Below are positions 51,394 through 62,675 of a stretch of DNA of 64,000 nucleotides, one piece after another. The notes under the pieces are model-generated. The model worked only from the letters and a program-made list of their open reading frames with translations, made no database searches and was not told the DNA's origin. Origin of the DNA: Struthio camelus (taxonomy: Eukaryota; Chordata; Aves; Struthioniformes; Struthionidae). Positions within the stretch are counted from its first letter, which is position 1, and each line of letters opens with the position of its first letter. The DNA is taken from positions 22,565,068 to 22,629,067 of the forward strand of contig NC_090952.1 in the NCBI RefSeq assembly GCF_040807025.1, given 5' to 3'. Made by a program: the position numbers and the translations under genes.

Positions 51394-52140
51394 GACTGAC
51401 ATAACACCCTGAAGCATCATATTATAACCCAGTGACAGTGTGTGATGACAGTGCACCACATCATTGAACTGCCACTGCCAAGAGCCCTTTACAGGACTGC
51501 CTGGGACCTACAAGTGGCAGCTTGGATTTACTCCACGCTAAGTAGGATGAAGATGCAACTTCACTGTGCACACAGGAAGCATCTTGTCTCAGTAGCCATC
51601 ACACACATGTGCCATACAGAAGTCCCTGATCACAGTTTAGCAGCATCCTCTACTAAAGGCTACATCTGACACTAAAATGTGACTGTGGAGGTGTAAGGAT
51701 GGAGAGCACTCCAAAACCGAGGAGCAAAACTAAACTGTCTGTTTTCCCTAGAGAGAGGGGCCTCGAGGTGCCCCACAAGATTTCTTGCTGTTTAATGCAT
51801 TTCCTGATGGGCTGGGAGAAGAGAGAATGAGCAGCAAGGCAGAAACACTTGCAGATGCTAGAGCTGTTGAGGTTCGACCAGATTTCAGCAGGGCTCGAGG
51901 CCATTTGGTCCATTGGAGTAAAACTGGCTATCAAAAACCATAGCTACGTCCTGCTGCGACCTGTTAAACCTGCTCCCAGGGAGCTCCCAGGAGGTCGGTG
52001 ATGCCCCTTCTTGTCGGCCAGCCGTTGCCCAGCAGGCAGTATGCAGCCTAAGAGCAGAGCCCGTATCTTCGAACACCTATATCCACTTGAGTTGAGGACT
52101 TAATCCTTACAAAGCAGTGAAGGAGGGTGGGGAGAGGGAG

Positions 52141-52164
52141 GTGGTGTGTGTTTGTTTGTTTGTT
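52141..52164 (+). repeat. GT / GTTT microsatellite
   Basis: GTGTGTG followed by four TTTG units. Short, perfect and flanked by unique DNA. Confidence 0.85.
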
Positions 52165-54257
52165 AAGGTCTCCTGTACATCACACAGATTCTTCCACTCA
52201 CAGCCTTACAAAACCCTACAGACATTCACACAAACATATTTCTCCACCTTAACATTCTTAATACATTCTTTAAGAAGGAAAAATCCACACAGGTAAAACA
52301 GCTATGTTCATACATTACATACGACGAAACACAAAGCACATATGAGATGCGCATGAAATATTGATGTGCACATTATTTTCTTGTAAATATGTTCTCTATT
52401 AAGATTTTGCCTTGATCCTTTGTATACAATGCAGTTTTTCCAGCAAGGTGCAGCCAGTGGAGAATGGCAAATATAATTTTTCTCTTAGTTGAGAGGATGA
52501 CAATGATGCCCAATACGTCAATGAAATCTTAGTCTGTGTTAGCATCACTGATGGAACAGGAAATTGGATTCCACTTGCTAATCCATTGCTAATGATTTGA
52601 TTTCATAAATACACTTAGTCTTCATTATAACTTCTTGCTATTGGAAAGAGTTTAAGCTTTGGGAAAAATATTCCTAAAAGAATCAATTCATAGCATGGCA
52701 GCTTCTAGTATTTTGATTTATTGATTTTTCAAAGGTAAGAGACCTTGAACCCAGGCTTGGCTGAAAGAGATCCAACTAGTGCCATTGCCTCAGCCTCACA
52801 GTAACAAACAAAGCAGGTTTTCACAGGTTTGAATAGCATCTGTGGGAAGGGCTCAGTACACTGCAATTTCACCAAGCAGGGACTCCTGATTATCTTCACT
52901 CCATGTGAACGGCATGAGTTAGGGCTGCACTGCAGCTACATTTTGAACATACGTTAAATAGGAGGAGATAAATAAAAGGGCTCTGAGCAGCAGTCAGGAC
53001 CTCACCACATTTCCCACTAAATATCACCCCATAAATAAAAGAAGTCCTACGTCTCCCTACTGTGCTTTTCTTTCTTAGCAGAATGTCATACCTTCACAGC
53101 AGTAAAGCACTGTCCTCTAAATCAGAGCAGCAAGGTTCTTAGAGACAAACTAGACCTTGCGTTAGACCTCTGGAAGAGTTAGTCACCTGCAACATGAGTT
53201 TGAGATGACTATCAGAGCCAAGCTTTCTACTCTTTAAAAAACACACAGGAAAAAAAATCTATCTAGAAATTAAATAGACTAAACGAGGATGCAGATGATC
53301 TGGTGTTGAGAGAACATGTAAAATAGTTAGAAAAGGCAATTAGGTAAGTTTGGTACTAGGAGGGAGATGGGACTGCTCAGAAATGTGATTTATAAACTCA
53401 CTTAGACTCTACCAAGATTTGAAGAAGGCTTTACATACCTGTCTGCACCAGTCTCTGGGGTCTGCACCAGTGCCAGCCAAGAATAAGGCTTTATGCTGGA
53501 AGGCATTGAATGAAAAAGTAAGTAATTTATAGTGCGGTATTTCCAAGCACAAAATGAAGTTTCATGTTTCCTACCAAGCTCCACAGGAGAGTCTCATCAT
53601 TATGCGTTACTTGAATTTTACAATGGTTCAAGTAAATACATCACAAATAGCAAAGGAAATGTGTTTCAATAACACAGGTGTCCACATGAATATATGCATG
53701 AATCCTGGCACATATTTTTATTTTGCTAAGAATTGAAAAGGTAGCCCTCTGGCATTTCTCATCTCTGTTTGCTGTAAATCTCAGGAAAGAATGCAAACAG
53801 GAAAGGGCACAAAACTCCTTGGTAATCCTAAAGAAACACTGCATCAGCTCAAAAGGCTGAGATTGCTCAAAGCTGCCCAAAGTATCCGTGTGCCAATAAT
53901 TAAATAGCAGCTGTACCCCAATGCACCGACTGACTCTGGAGTGCCATTCAAAATGGACATCCCAGGTAGAGACAACTCGCAAATAGTTATCCAAGCAAGG
54001 GCACTATATTCATTAAATTTTAATCCATGCACACTCCCTGTTCCCAGATCACAACAACCCTGCCCTACCTTAGGCTCTTTTCTGTCCCCATCATCATATC
54101 TATTTCTTCCCTTCTCCGCCTTCGTAAGGCAACACCCTACATTTATTCAGCCCATCTTTGGCCTCAGGGTACATGCCTTGTCCTGGGCCAGCCAACGGGC
54201 ACAAACCTGCCCATTTGGCTTGTTGGGAGTCGTTGCTTCTTCTCAGCTAGTCACTCT

Positions 54258-54282
54258 CAAACCTTGCAAGCTGCAAGGTTTG
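54258..54282. repeat. Perfect inverted repeat, 11-base arms, 3-base loop
   Basis: Arm 1 at 54258-54268 (CAAACCTTGCA) and arm 2 at 54272-54282 (TGCAAGGTTTG) are exact reverse complements around AGC. The stem would form a stable hairpin in single-stranded DNA or RNA. It is too short for a microRNA precursor, and there is no T-run after it to suggest an RNA polymerase III terminator. No function is claimed. Confidence 0.9.
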
Positions 54283-54610
54283 CAGGCCCTGTCTGTCAGA
54301 TACGTTCATTTTGGTCTTCTGCACTAATTGCTTCCTGCATTAAGGATATTTTGCTCTAGATGGATCGCTAATTTGCTTCTTTTAACATTCCTTATGTTGT
54401 GTTTGCATATACCAGACAGAACATGGTACCAGAGAGGGAAATGGATGCCCTTTGAAAAATAAATTCATGACTGAACTGTTCACTTCATGATTCAGAAAGA
54501 AGCAGAGGCCTAAATTTGCCCAAAGAACATCAGATACTCTGGTTACAAAACAGCTTCTGGATTCCCCATGGAAACAATGATCTGATGGGAACGTCAGCAG
54601 CCAAATTACT

Positions 54611-54644
54611 ACTATATCTACATATACATATATATATATAAAAA
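54611..54644 (+). repeat. TA-rich microsatellite
   Basis: Imperfect TA/CATA units becoming a pure TA run at about 54629-54640, followed by A5. Easily melted DNA. No element borders it. Confidence 0.85.
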
Positions 54645-56279
54645 TCTGCATTCAGTCCAATTTCAGCCCCTTGGAGCAGGGGAATTCTGGATGCTAAACC
54701 GTTCTGTCAGAAACCTGCTCCGCTTCCATCAGGAGGAATGACTACCTTTCACTGCCTTTGTGACATTTATTCTTGCATGGCAATTTGTTATCCACTCAGC
54801 ATAAGGTTTGGATTACTACCAGTGGCCCAAGAGATACTGCATTTGCTTGAGAAACAGGCACGGCTTTTCCCCCCACAAGATTTTTGCCCTTACTGAAATA
54901 GAGTCCAGTAGCCTGTTTTACTCCACAGCCTTCTGCAGACAGACGGATGCTCGCTCTGCCTGCGCTGCAGCCTGGCAAGGTCCTCATCTGGGTGGCGTTT
55001 TCCCTGGTCTAACAGCGGTAAAGCTGTAGAAAAGAGGGTAAGCATTTACTCAGCAAGACTTTCTACATTCATCCTGACCTGTAACGGCGGTGCAGTGCAA
55101 ACGGTGCAGAAGATAATGAGGGAAAGAAAGAACATCAAAATTTTTGAAGACAAATGTGATTTTTATTATAAACCACAGATTTTGGCCGCAGACGGTATCG
55201 AATGCCTGGTTCCTTGGGGTATCAGACCGCAGCTGAAAATCTCTAAGATTTACATGTAAAATAGCCTTGTTGCCTGCATTTTGCTTTCCCATCTGTTTTA
55301 CAGCTATTAACTCCTCTGGCAGTGATATTTGCTCAGACTAATTTTCAGGCAACAAAGAGCTCACATGCTCTCTGCCATCGCTCAGCCAGGTGACTGCAGC
55401 TCCCAGGCGACAGCTGCCTCTCCACCCTGTAGTAGGGAACCGTGCTATAATGAAGAAAGTCTTTCTCTGCAAAGACAGAGCAAAGGAAGCATTTGGAGAG
55501 ACTTGCTGAAGCACACTAACTTCAGTTTCCCACCTCTTAAAAAGCCTATCTTCTACAAGGTTTTTATTCACTAAATACTTCTAGGAGTCTTTCCTTTCCT
55601 TGATCCAAGGAGTAAACATTCTCCTCAGAGCACTGCATTCCTTAAAAATGGGAACATTAGCACCCATACCTGCTATCCCACCTTATCCGCTTTCCAGAGC
55701 TACTCAGTGAACAGATTTACCCAAGCTGCCCTTAATCATTGCTGCTGTTACCTCTCCAAGCTGACCCCAGACTGGTGCGATGCTGCTTGCCAGCACACAA
55801 CTATGCCGGCTACCAGTGGCAACTGCAAACGGTGGTACAGGGGAACAGCCTCTGTTCTGCCAGGCAGAAAATCTACTTCTCGCTGCATGCATTTCTCTTC
55901 CTTAGCCCTCAGCTTTCCTTATCCCATTTCAGCCTAAATGAGCTTGTTAGCTCCATCAACAGGCCTTCGCTTATCCAGCCCGTTTTAATGGAAAGGGGCT
56001 GGAGGTGATGACAACTGCAGAGTGCAGAGAGATGGCCATGAGCAGCAAGAGGCTGGAAAAGGACGAGTTAACTAGGTCTAGGTGAAAAGCCTGCAGAAAC
56101 GGGCAAAGGAGAGAGACCGACCTAGAGCACAAGCACCATCAGGCAGAGACGCTATCCTAGAGGGCCTTCAGACTGGCAGCAACAAGGAAGCGCAAAAGCA
56201 TCCCGCCACAGCAGAGGAGCAGCAAAGTTCTTCTTTTTCTAATAAGTAAACTTTTTGCTTTGCACAGGAAAAGCCCCTG

Positions 56280-56422
56280 CGTGAAGCAGCGAGTGTCTGT
56301 GTGGCCCCTCTCCCGGCGCACGCAGCAGCGCTAACGACCGCTCCTGCAATCACAGCACAGGCAGGGGAGCGAGCGCGGCCGCCGACGGTGCCCGTGGGGA
56401 GGGAGCCCGGAGACAATATCGA
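56280..56422. promoter_or_regulatory. CpG-dense patch B
   Basis: I count 17 CpG dinucleotides in 143 bases, with a core GAGCGCGGCCGCCGACGG near 56370-56388. The DNA before it is ordinary AT-leaning sequence with an acceptor-like tract (CTTTTTGCTTTGCACAG) ending at about 56267, so the patch could also be a GC-rich exon. No donor or protein match supports that. As a possible unmethylated element it is the first of three such patches within 3 kb. Confidence 0.4.
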
Positions 56423-57246
56423 GCAGCAGAGATCTGCGCAAACAATTTAGCACTAGTTCAAACATCTCATTATTTTAATTTATAGGGAAAAGCTGTCAGC
56501 CCTCATCTTAGTTAAATGCTGAACTACAGGTGAACCTTGCGCCTCTGAAAACTGCAAAGAGAAAAGCTCCACATTTTCTCATCCAGCACCCTGTGGCCTT
56601 AATAAGCCACGCCAGAAAGGTGGGAAAAAGCCAGCATAATAAGTTTCTGGGAAGCCTAGGACTTTTCTTGGCACTACCACATGTGCAAGCTATGTGCTTG
56701 CAACAGAAACATAACAGCAGCTGCATTTGCACAAGGTCAGATTGTGAGCAGGCCCAAAAGCAAAGCAGCCACAGCCGAAGGGCGAAAGCTGCTCTCCCTG
56801 TGCCGGCTGGAGCAGGGGCTCTCTGCTACGCACGGCACTTGCACCTCAGGGTTTTGCCAGTTTCCTCTTCATGCCTAAGATGTGTCAGCTTATAATTGCG
56901 GCACAGGTGGGATAACAAGAGCTGTAACACCTACCACGTTGCCCTATTAAACTGCATCTATGTTTTTGATGGGCTTGGACAGAGGGCTTGTTTTTTACTT
57001 CTCTGCTTGTTAAATGAAAGACAAGGCATTGCCTGCCTGAAAGTTTTCCAGGCTTTGGTCCGGCTGGGACAAGGCTAACAAGCATCTCCCAAAGAGGGAG
57101 AGCTGCCAGTACTCCCTGGAAAGCTCCCTGTGGCCATGCCCGGGCTGAGACAGACACCTGCGTATGTCTCCCTCCAAGCGGTGCGCACAGCTTTCAAAAC
57201 CAGCAGACAAGCCAATATATTTTTCAAAGGCACCCGTTATGCCCTG

Positions 57247-57393
57247 CCGGCTCTGGCCAGCAGCTCACCTGGCGGCAGCCAGCCCGGCGCTGGCGGGAGC
57301 CGAGAGCTCGCGGCGGCAGCGGAGCGAGGGCAGGGCGCATCTCGGAGCCTGCCCCTCGCTTCTCCCCTGCCACCGTCCCGCCAGCTCTTCCAC
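57247..57393. promoter_or_regulatory. CpG-dense patch C
   Basis: I count 17 CpG dinucleotides in 147 bases, including CTCGCGGCGGCAGCGGAGCG near 57308-57326. The GGCGG and CCCGCC strings resemble GC boxes bound by SP/KLF factors. A 122-codon plus-strand frame (57130-57498) crosses it, with Ala/Gly/Ser-rich content typical of GC-rich non-coding DNA and no recognisable domain. A promoter or enhancer core is possible. Confidence 0.4.
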
Positions 57394-59099
57394 GGTGTAC
57401 TGAATGTAATATTCCCCCTACACTGGTGCATAAAAGCTCTTTCTGAATTGCAGCTGCACATGTTTTTCACGTCCTCCTTACTTGGTGCTTTGTTTTAAGA
57501 GTGCATCCCCCACAGTAATTTCATAGGTTTCTATTCCTAGCTTCAGGAGAGGGAAGGGAGAATCTAATAATATTGATGAATAACCAAGCTGCTGCTAAGA
57601 AGTCTGCCTTTTCTTTTATTTAAAAAAAATACCTGCTCGGAAAAGTAAAAAGATGTGTCACTGCGGACTGTAACAAATTTGGTAAGTGACAGATTCGGGG
57701 CGACTCTTCACAGGCACACTGTCAGCATAAGGGAAAGAAAACATCGTATTGGAGCTTCAAAGAGCAAGGATAATCTAGAAAATAAATCACAACAAGTGAC
57801 ACCCTGAAAGGTGAGCCCTGTTGAAAAGCACATTTAGCTTTTACTGTCCTTTGAACAAACACCTACCCATTTCCCTGGGTTGTTTTACTTGTTGAGATCC
57901 TCTCACCAAATACATCAGAATAAACAACACTGGCAGGATGAAAATTACACTGACTTTTGAGCTGGCTGGCACATGTCTTCTCCATGTGATTGATGCTTGC
58001 TACAGACCCTTCCCATTGCAATATGCAGTCACATCAGCACCCAAAACTATGCAGCCATAAGCCAACTTATAGCAAGCCTGGGGTAATTAGCAGGATAGGT
58101 TTGCAAAAAATCACTCTAAAGCAACAGGGGACCTGATAAAATGGCAGTGGAAGGGAATAGCTGCTCAAAGGGATGTCACCAGAGTTCATGCAGAATGAAC
58201 AATAAGGGAAAAATATTATTAAATTGGAACTGATACCTTCGGGGTAAATGTACAGCTGCTTCTTTATTAGTTCTAGGAGCAACATTCAACACTTAGACTG
58301 TAGCAGGGCTATAAAGGCAACAAAATAGGTCACTGGAGCTTTGACAAAATACATTGATCCATTTGTAAGCGCGAGGAACAAAGCTGTGGGGCAGAGCTGG
58401 GCCCCCGAGCTTCGTCTGTCCCCCAAAGCCCCCAAGCACTGTGGGGCCTCCCCAGCACCCTGCAGCAGTGCTGCGGCTCCCTTGTGCCCGCTCTTCCCCT
58501 CCAGGTGTTGTCTCACATTTGGGATATTCTTGGGATATTCCAAGAATTTAAACAGGCACAAAGCAGCACATTGATTTTTGCTACATGTGCATGCGGGAGG
58601 ACAGAAGCAATTAATGAGGAACGTGAAGAAGTTAGATTCTCGAGAACTTTTAGATGTTATTGCTCTATCTCTGTTGAACAGTTTTCCTCAGTCCTAAGTG
58701 AAGGGAAACTGCCTATCCACAAACCACCTATCTGATAACTAGGACGGCTGCACTCTGGCATTGGCAGGGGTTTACCGCGCACGTGTTTAGCAGAGGGGTA
58801 TTTACTGCCACTGGCTCATGGGACCTCTCTTGGCCCTTGTAGCCAACGCTGCTGGCCCCAAACCCCTGCCTTCACGCTATGCTGTCCAGCCAGGCAAGAA
58901 CCCATGATGCTGGCTTGCACTGCTTTCATTTTTATTTTAAGTCCTTTTCACAGACCACCAGTAATTTTCTGGACTAGGCTGAGGGAAGCTTTCCTAAGGT
59001 GGAGGAAATGTTAATGGGAAAAAAAAAATCAAAACAAAACGTGTCGTGGTGACAAAGTTGGAAGAAGACTGGAAAAAACACAGGTGCCCTGATAGAGCC
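57394..59099. other. Non-coding DNA between CpG patches
   Basis: No gene is recognised. A GC-rich part at about 58370-58505 has fewer CpGs than the patches around it. An 11-base tandem duplication (TGGGATATTCT, then TGGGATATTCC) lies at 58520-58541, partly palindromic through CTTGGGATATTCCAAG. The rest is ordinary sequence with short overlapping open frames. Confidence 0.6.
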
Positions 59100-59219
59100 C
59101 GGATCTCCAGGCAAAGAGGTGACAGAGCCATCTGCCGCTCACGGTGCTCCATGGCACCGCAGCCAGGTCCGGGCGCTGCGCGTGGCGCAGCACGGTGCGG
59201 CAAAAGCCCGGCCGCGCGG
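59100..59219. promoter_or_regulatory. CpG-dense patch D
   Basis: I count 15 CpG dinucleotides in 120 bases, ending in CCCGGCCGCGCGG at 59208-59219. CpG density falls sharply on both sides. It has no splice context or recognisable protein. It may be an unmethylated regulatory element, with GC-biased conversion as the alternative. Confidence 0.38.
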
Positions 59220-61465
59220 ACAAGCAGGGAAGGATCCGACAGACACAGCACCCAGTCTGGCATTTGGACTGCCTGCAAAGTGACAAGTGAAAGTCCCCCC
59301 AACGTGCATTATGGTAGTAAGCCTATCACATCGTAACACCAAGGGGAAAAAAAGTCTGCGGCATAAAGGAAAGAATAGGAGGCCAATAAGTAATACATAG
59401 AACAAGAGGCAGCTATTTCCCTTAGCCTTTTAAAATAGCTCTAACATGGGTATAATATACCATAAATATCAAAGGTGCAGTATAGCCCTTATATGACAAG
59501 TCACAGACTAGTCAGAAAACACTGTGAGATCTGAATCATGGCCACTTAGCTATTCACTTTTATTGGGGGGAAAAAAGAGAGAAAAATTAATAGCATCTCT
59601 CAGCAGAAAGTTATTTCTAGTCTTCTACTTTGCAAAGGGAACTGTCATTTCACTATTTGGTGGGTGTAATGGCACATGCTGTACCGACCATATGCAATCA
59701 GAGAATTAAATGCTGGCTCAGATCTGAAGACATAATGAGATACACACATTTTTTTAATGAGAAAAATGATTGAAAATAAAACCCAGCATAGCGCAAAACA
59801 CAGATGTCTCCAGCATTATAAAACTTTCTGGAAATGTAGATTCTAAGTTGCCATTGTAGCAAGTGCACAAGCCTCTTTTAACTGCAAATTGCCTTTTTTA
59901 ACTTTTTTGGGCAAAAAAGTTGTGTAAAACGTGCATAGCCCACAGTCAGTAGCCAGGCCATTGCCAGCTGCGAGCCGATGACGCTTAATCCGGTAAAAGC
60001 TGCTCATGACATTGGAGAACTCTGATATTGGCTGTTTAGGTCTTTTTTAATCTACCACACAGAGCAGGAACTGGGGCTCCGATGAGATTGGAGACCTTTC
60101 TTATCCGCGGAGCACTTATGGATACGGGGATGCAATCATCAAGTGCTCTTGATGGGCCACATGTATCCAGATTCAGTTAGGGCCCCGCATTAGACACAGC
60201 CCTGACTTCCGGGCAGCAAACCTTCTGCTCCCAGCCGCGCTCCCCGGCTGATGGCAGAGGTCTGCAGCAGGTCCCAGCTTCCACTGCACCACCTCCCTTC
60301 CCTGCCTCCCTGCTCCACCTGCAAAATGGGCACGGATCCAGCGCTCCTACAGAACAAGATGCCCCTCCTTAATCTGCGGGATATTCTTGGCCGGAGATCA
60401 CCTCCGTGGGTTCCCACATCGCACAACCACCAAGGTTATCCTGTCCTGGGATCTCACCTTACATCTGATCACCGAAGCGGGAACAGATCAGCAGAAAGTC
60501 AAGAAGCAGGAACAGCAAAGATGAGGCACTTACCGCACTTCATGGAGGGCGAGGGGTTCGTGGAGCTGCCAGCAGCACAAGCTCATAAACCCAAGGGCAG
60601 GACGTGCCGCACTCTCGGGGGCGCCCAGCACACACAGCCATCAATCTGCCTGTGCAACGCAGAGCCCAGCAGCAGTGCTTCCAGCCCAGTAACACATCGC
60701 TGACAGCAGCTGGTGCAAACAGCTTCCAACTCCACTGCTCTAAGAGCATCGGGAAAACCATGCCAGCTACAAAGGCTGCCTTTCCCCAGGATCGTTTCGC
60801 TTAGTTTGTCATTGTCTCTCCAAACCATGGTCTCTTACTTCATTTTGGGGAATAAGGGTACTAAAAATACATGTTCTGTCACTTTCATTAGGGCAGAGAG
60901 GAAATACAACAGTGCTTATTGTTGACTGCAGAATTCTGGTTTTTTAGCTACTCATAAAATTTTACCACTTCAAAGTGATCCCCAGAGGGGTGTTTATTAG
61001 AGGAGTCTGAACTCATCTCTGGCTGAAGCTGGCTCTGTCTAGCTATCATGAGCCACATGTGGTTTCGAAGTGCCTCTGATAGCATTCTCCAGAACAACGT
61101 AATCCATAAGTTTACATTAAATATTTATATGACAATACTTTGTGCTCTTCTTGGTTTAATTGGCCTTTGAAATTCATCAAAATGTATTAGCAAAGTTCAT
61201 TACTTAACATTGTTGGTACCATTTAGTATGAATATTCTGCTAAACAAACAGCTCTGTCTGTGTAGGCCACGTTATGGGAACAGAAGGGCAAAATCCTGCC
61301 TTCAGTCATGGTAGTTTAAAGGAGAACTGAGAGGATAAACAGACTTTGGAGCTGTGATCACATCAGCAAACTGATTCCAGGCAGGAATACAGCTTTTCAG
61401 AAATTCAATATGGAAAAGAGCAGATGCAGTTTCCAAAGAGTGGAAAAGTTGTTCTGGCTGACTGA

Positions 61466-61478
61466 TTTTTTTTTTTTT
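61466..61478 (+). repeat. T13 homopolymer
   Basis: Thirteen T bases followed by CAG, so the tract resembles a splice acceptor on the plus strand. The frames downstream carry no recognisable exon, and I treat it as a simple repeat. Confidence 0.8.
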
Positions 61479-62661
61479 CAGAAAATTCACGCTATTGCAA
61501 ATGAAATAAAGACTTTATAAAGCTGTGGTATGAAATTTCACAATTAAAATGGAAGAAAGGTTTTAGACAGAAATTGCAACTGTGCAGTACAGTCAGTACT
61601 GACATTTGGGTTTGTTGGTCTGAGTTTAATGAAAAATAGCACAAGACATTTTGGCAACTCCAAAACATTTTGCAGATTTACAGTTTTCAATAAAAATAGG
61701 ATTGTAGAAAGACAAAAAGCTTCAATTTCAATCTAGAGTAACTGCACTGTCTCAAATGGATGCCGATATCACTAGGAACAGAAGGTGGACACTGTCTCAC
61801 ATGGCTGATAAGGTGTCATATATAACTGGGAAATTCATAGGATGCAAAAACACATGAGAAGACCCTAATATTCCTTCTAGGGTACTACCTGCAAAAAGCA
61901 AAAAGTAGTGCACTGCTATTATGAACAGAGCCATTTGGTAAAGTGAAGACAGATGTTCACAGAAACATCTACCAAGCTTAGGCACCATCCTGGCCTGGAA
62001 GGCAATGGGCTCCTGCAGGAGCTGGGTAAAGCCCAGATGCCGATTCTACTTCCAAATCTTTGGGGAAAGGAGTTGAATAAAAGCAGCAATCAGTGCCACA
62101 GGATCGCTAATGAGCACTGACTTCCCTTAGCTTCTAATTTCTACACTTCAAAACTCCTGGGTGAAAAAGTTGCGTCCTACTGATTTAACCTGCCCAGAAG
62201 CAAAGGCGTTATGAATACCACTAATTCTAAAATGACAGTTGTAGAGCCATATGAAAGGCCAAAATACAGAAGGAAAAAGGGAGGAGAGCTTTTTACAGTG
62301 AGAAGTTACCGAGGAATGAGCTTGGTGTGTAAATCTGGAACGTACAGTCCAAAGTGCACCCTGGAGACAAGTAACAGCAAGGCAAGGACCGACTCAGTTA
62401 CAGCTGCTTTTCCCCAAGTGAGAAGCAACAGACACAAAACAGTTGCACTGAATAGCAAGGAAATGTTACTACTATATTGCATTAAGGGCCAGGAGCCAGA
62501 TCTTGGACTACAAGCTGGCTGGCAAGCGACTAGGGTTGCTAAAAAGAGAAACTGCTTCCCTCTACGTAACTCCTCGTGAGTCTGAAGAAAACAGATTTTA
62601 GGGGTAAATACCCACCTCCAACATCTGTTTCACCAAAGCGGAGCAAATAGCCACTTGAGTT

Positions 62662-62675
62662 AAAAAAAAAAAAAA
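62662..62675 (+). repeat. A14 homopolymer
   Basis: Fourteen A bases followed by TCAAATCAAAG. It is a simple repeat with no adjacent mobile element seen. Confidence 0.8.

Larger units (their letters stand above)
47787..56279. other. Unique non-coding DNA, no gene recognised
   Basis: About 8.5 kb with no supported gene. It contains a tandem 9-base repeat (ATTGTATTC, 50811-50831), an A15 run at 51379-51393, a GTTT-type repeat at 52141-52164, a perfect hairpin at 54258-54282 and a TA microsatellite at 54611-54644. Open frames are under 130 codons and show no recognisable domain. Confidence 0.6.
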
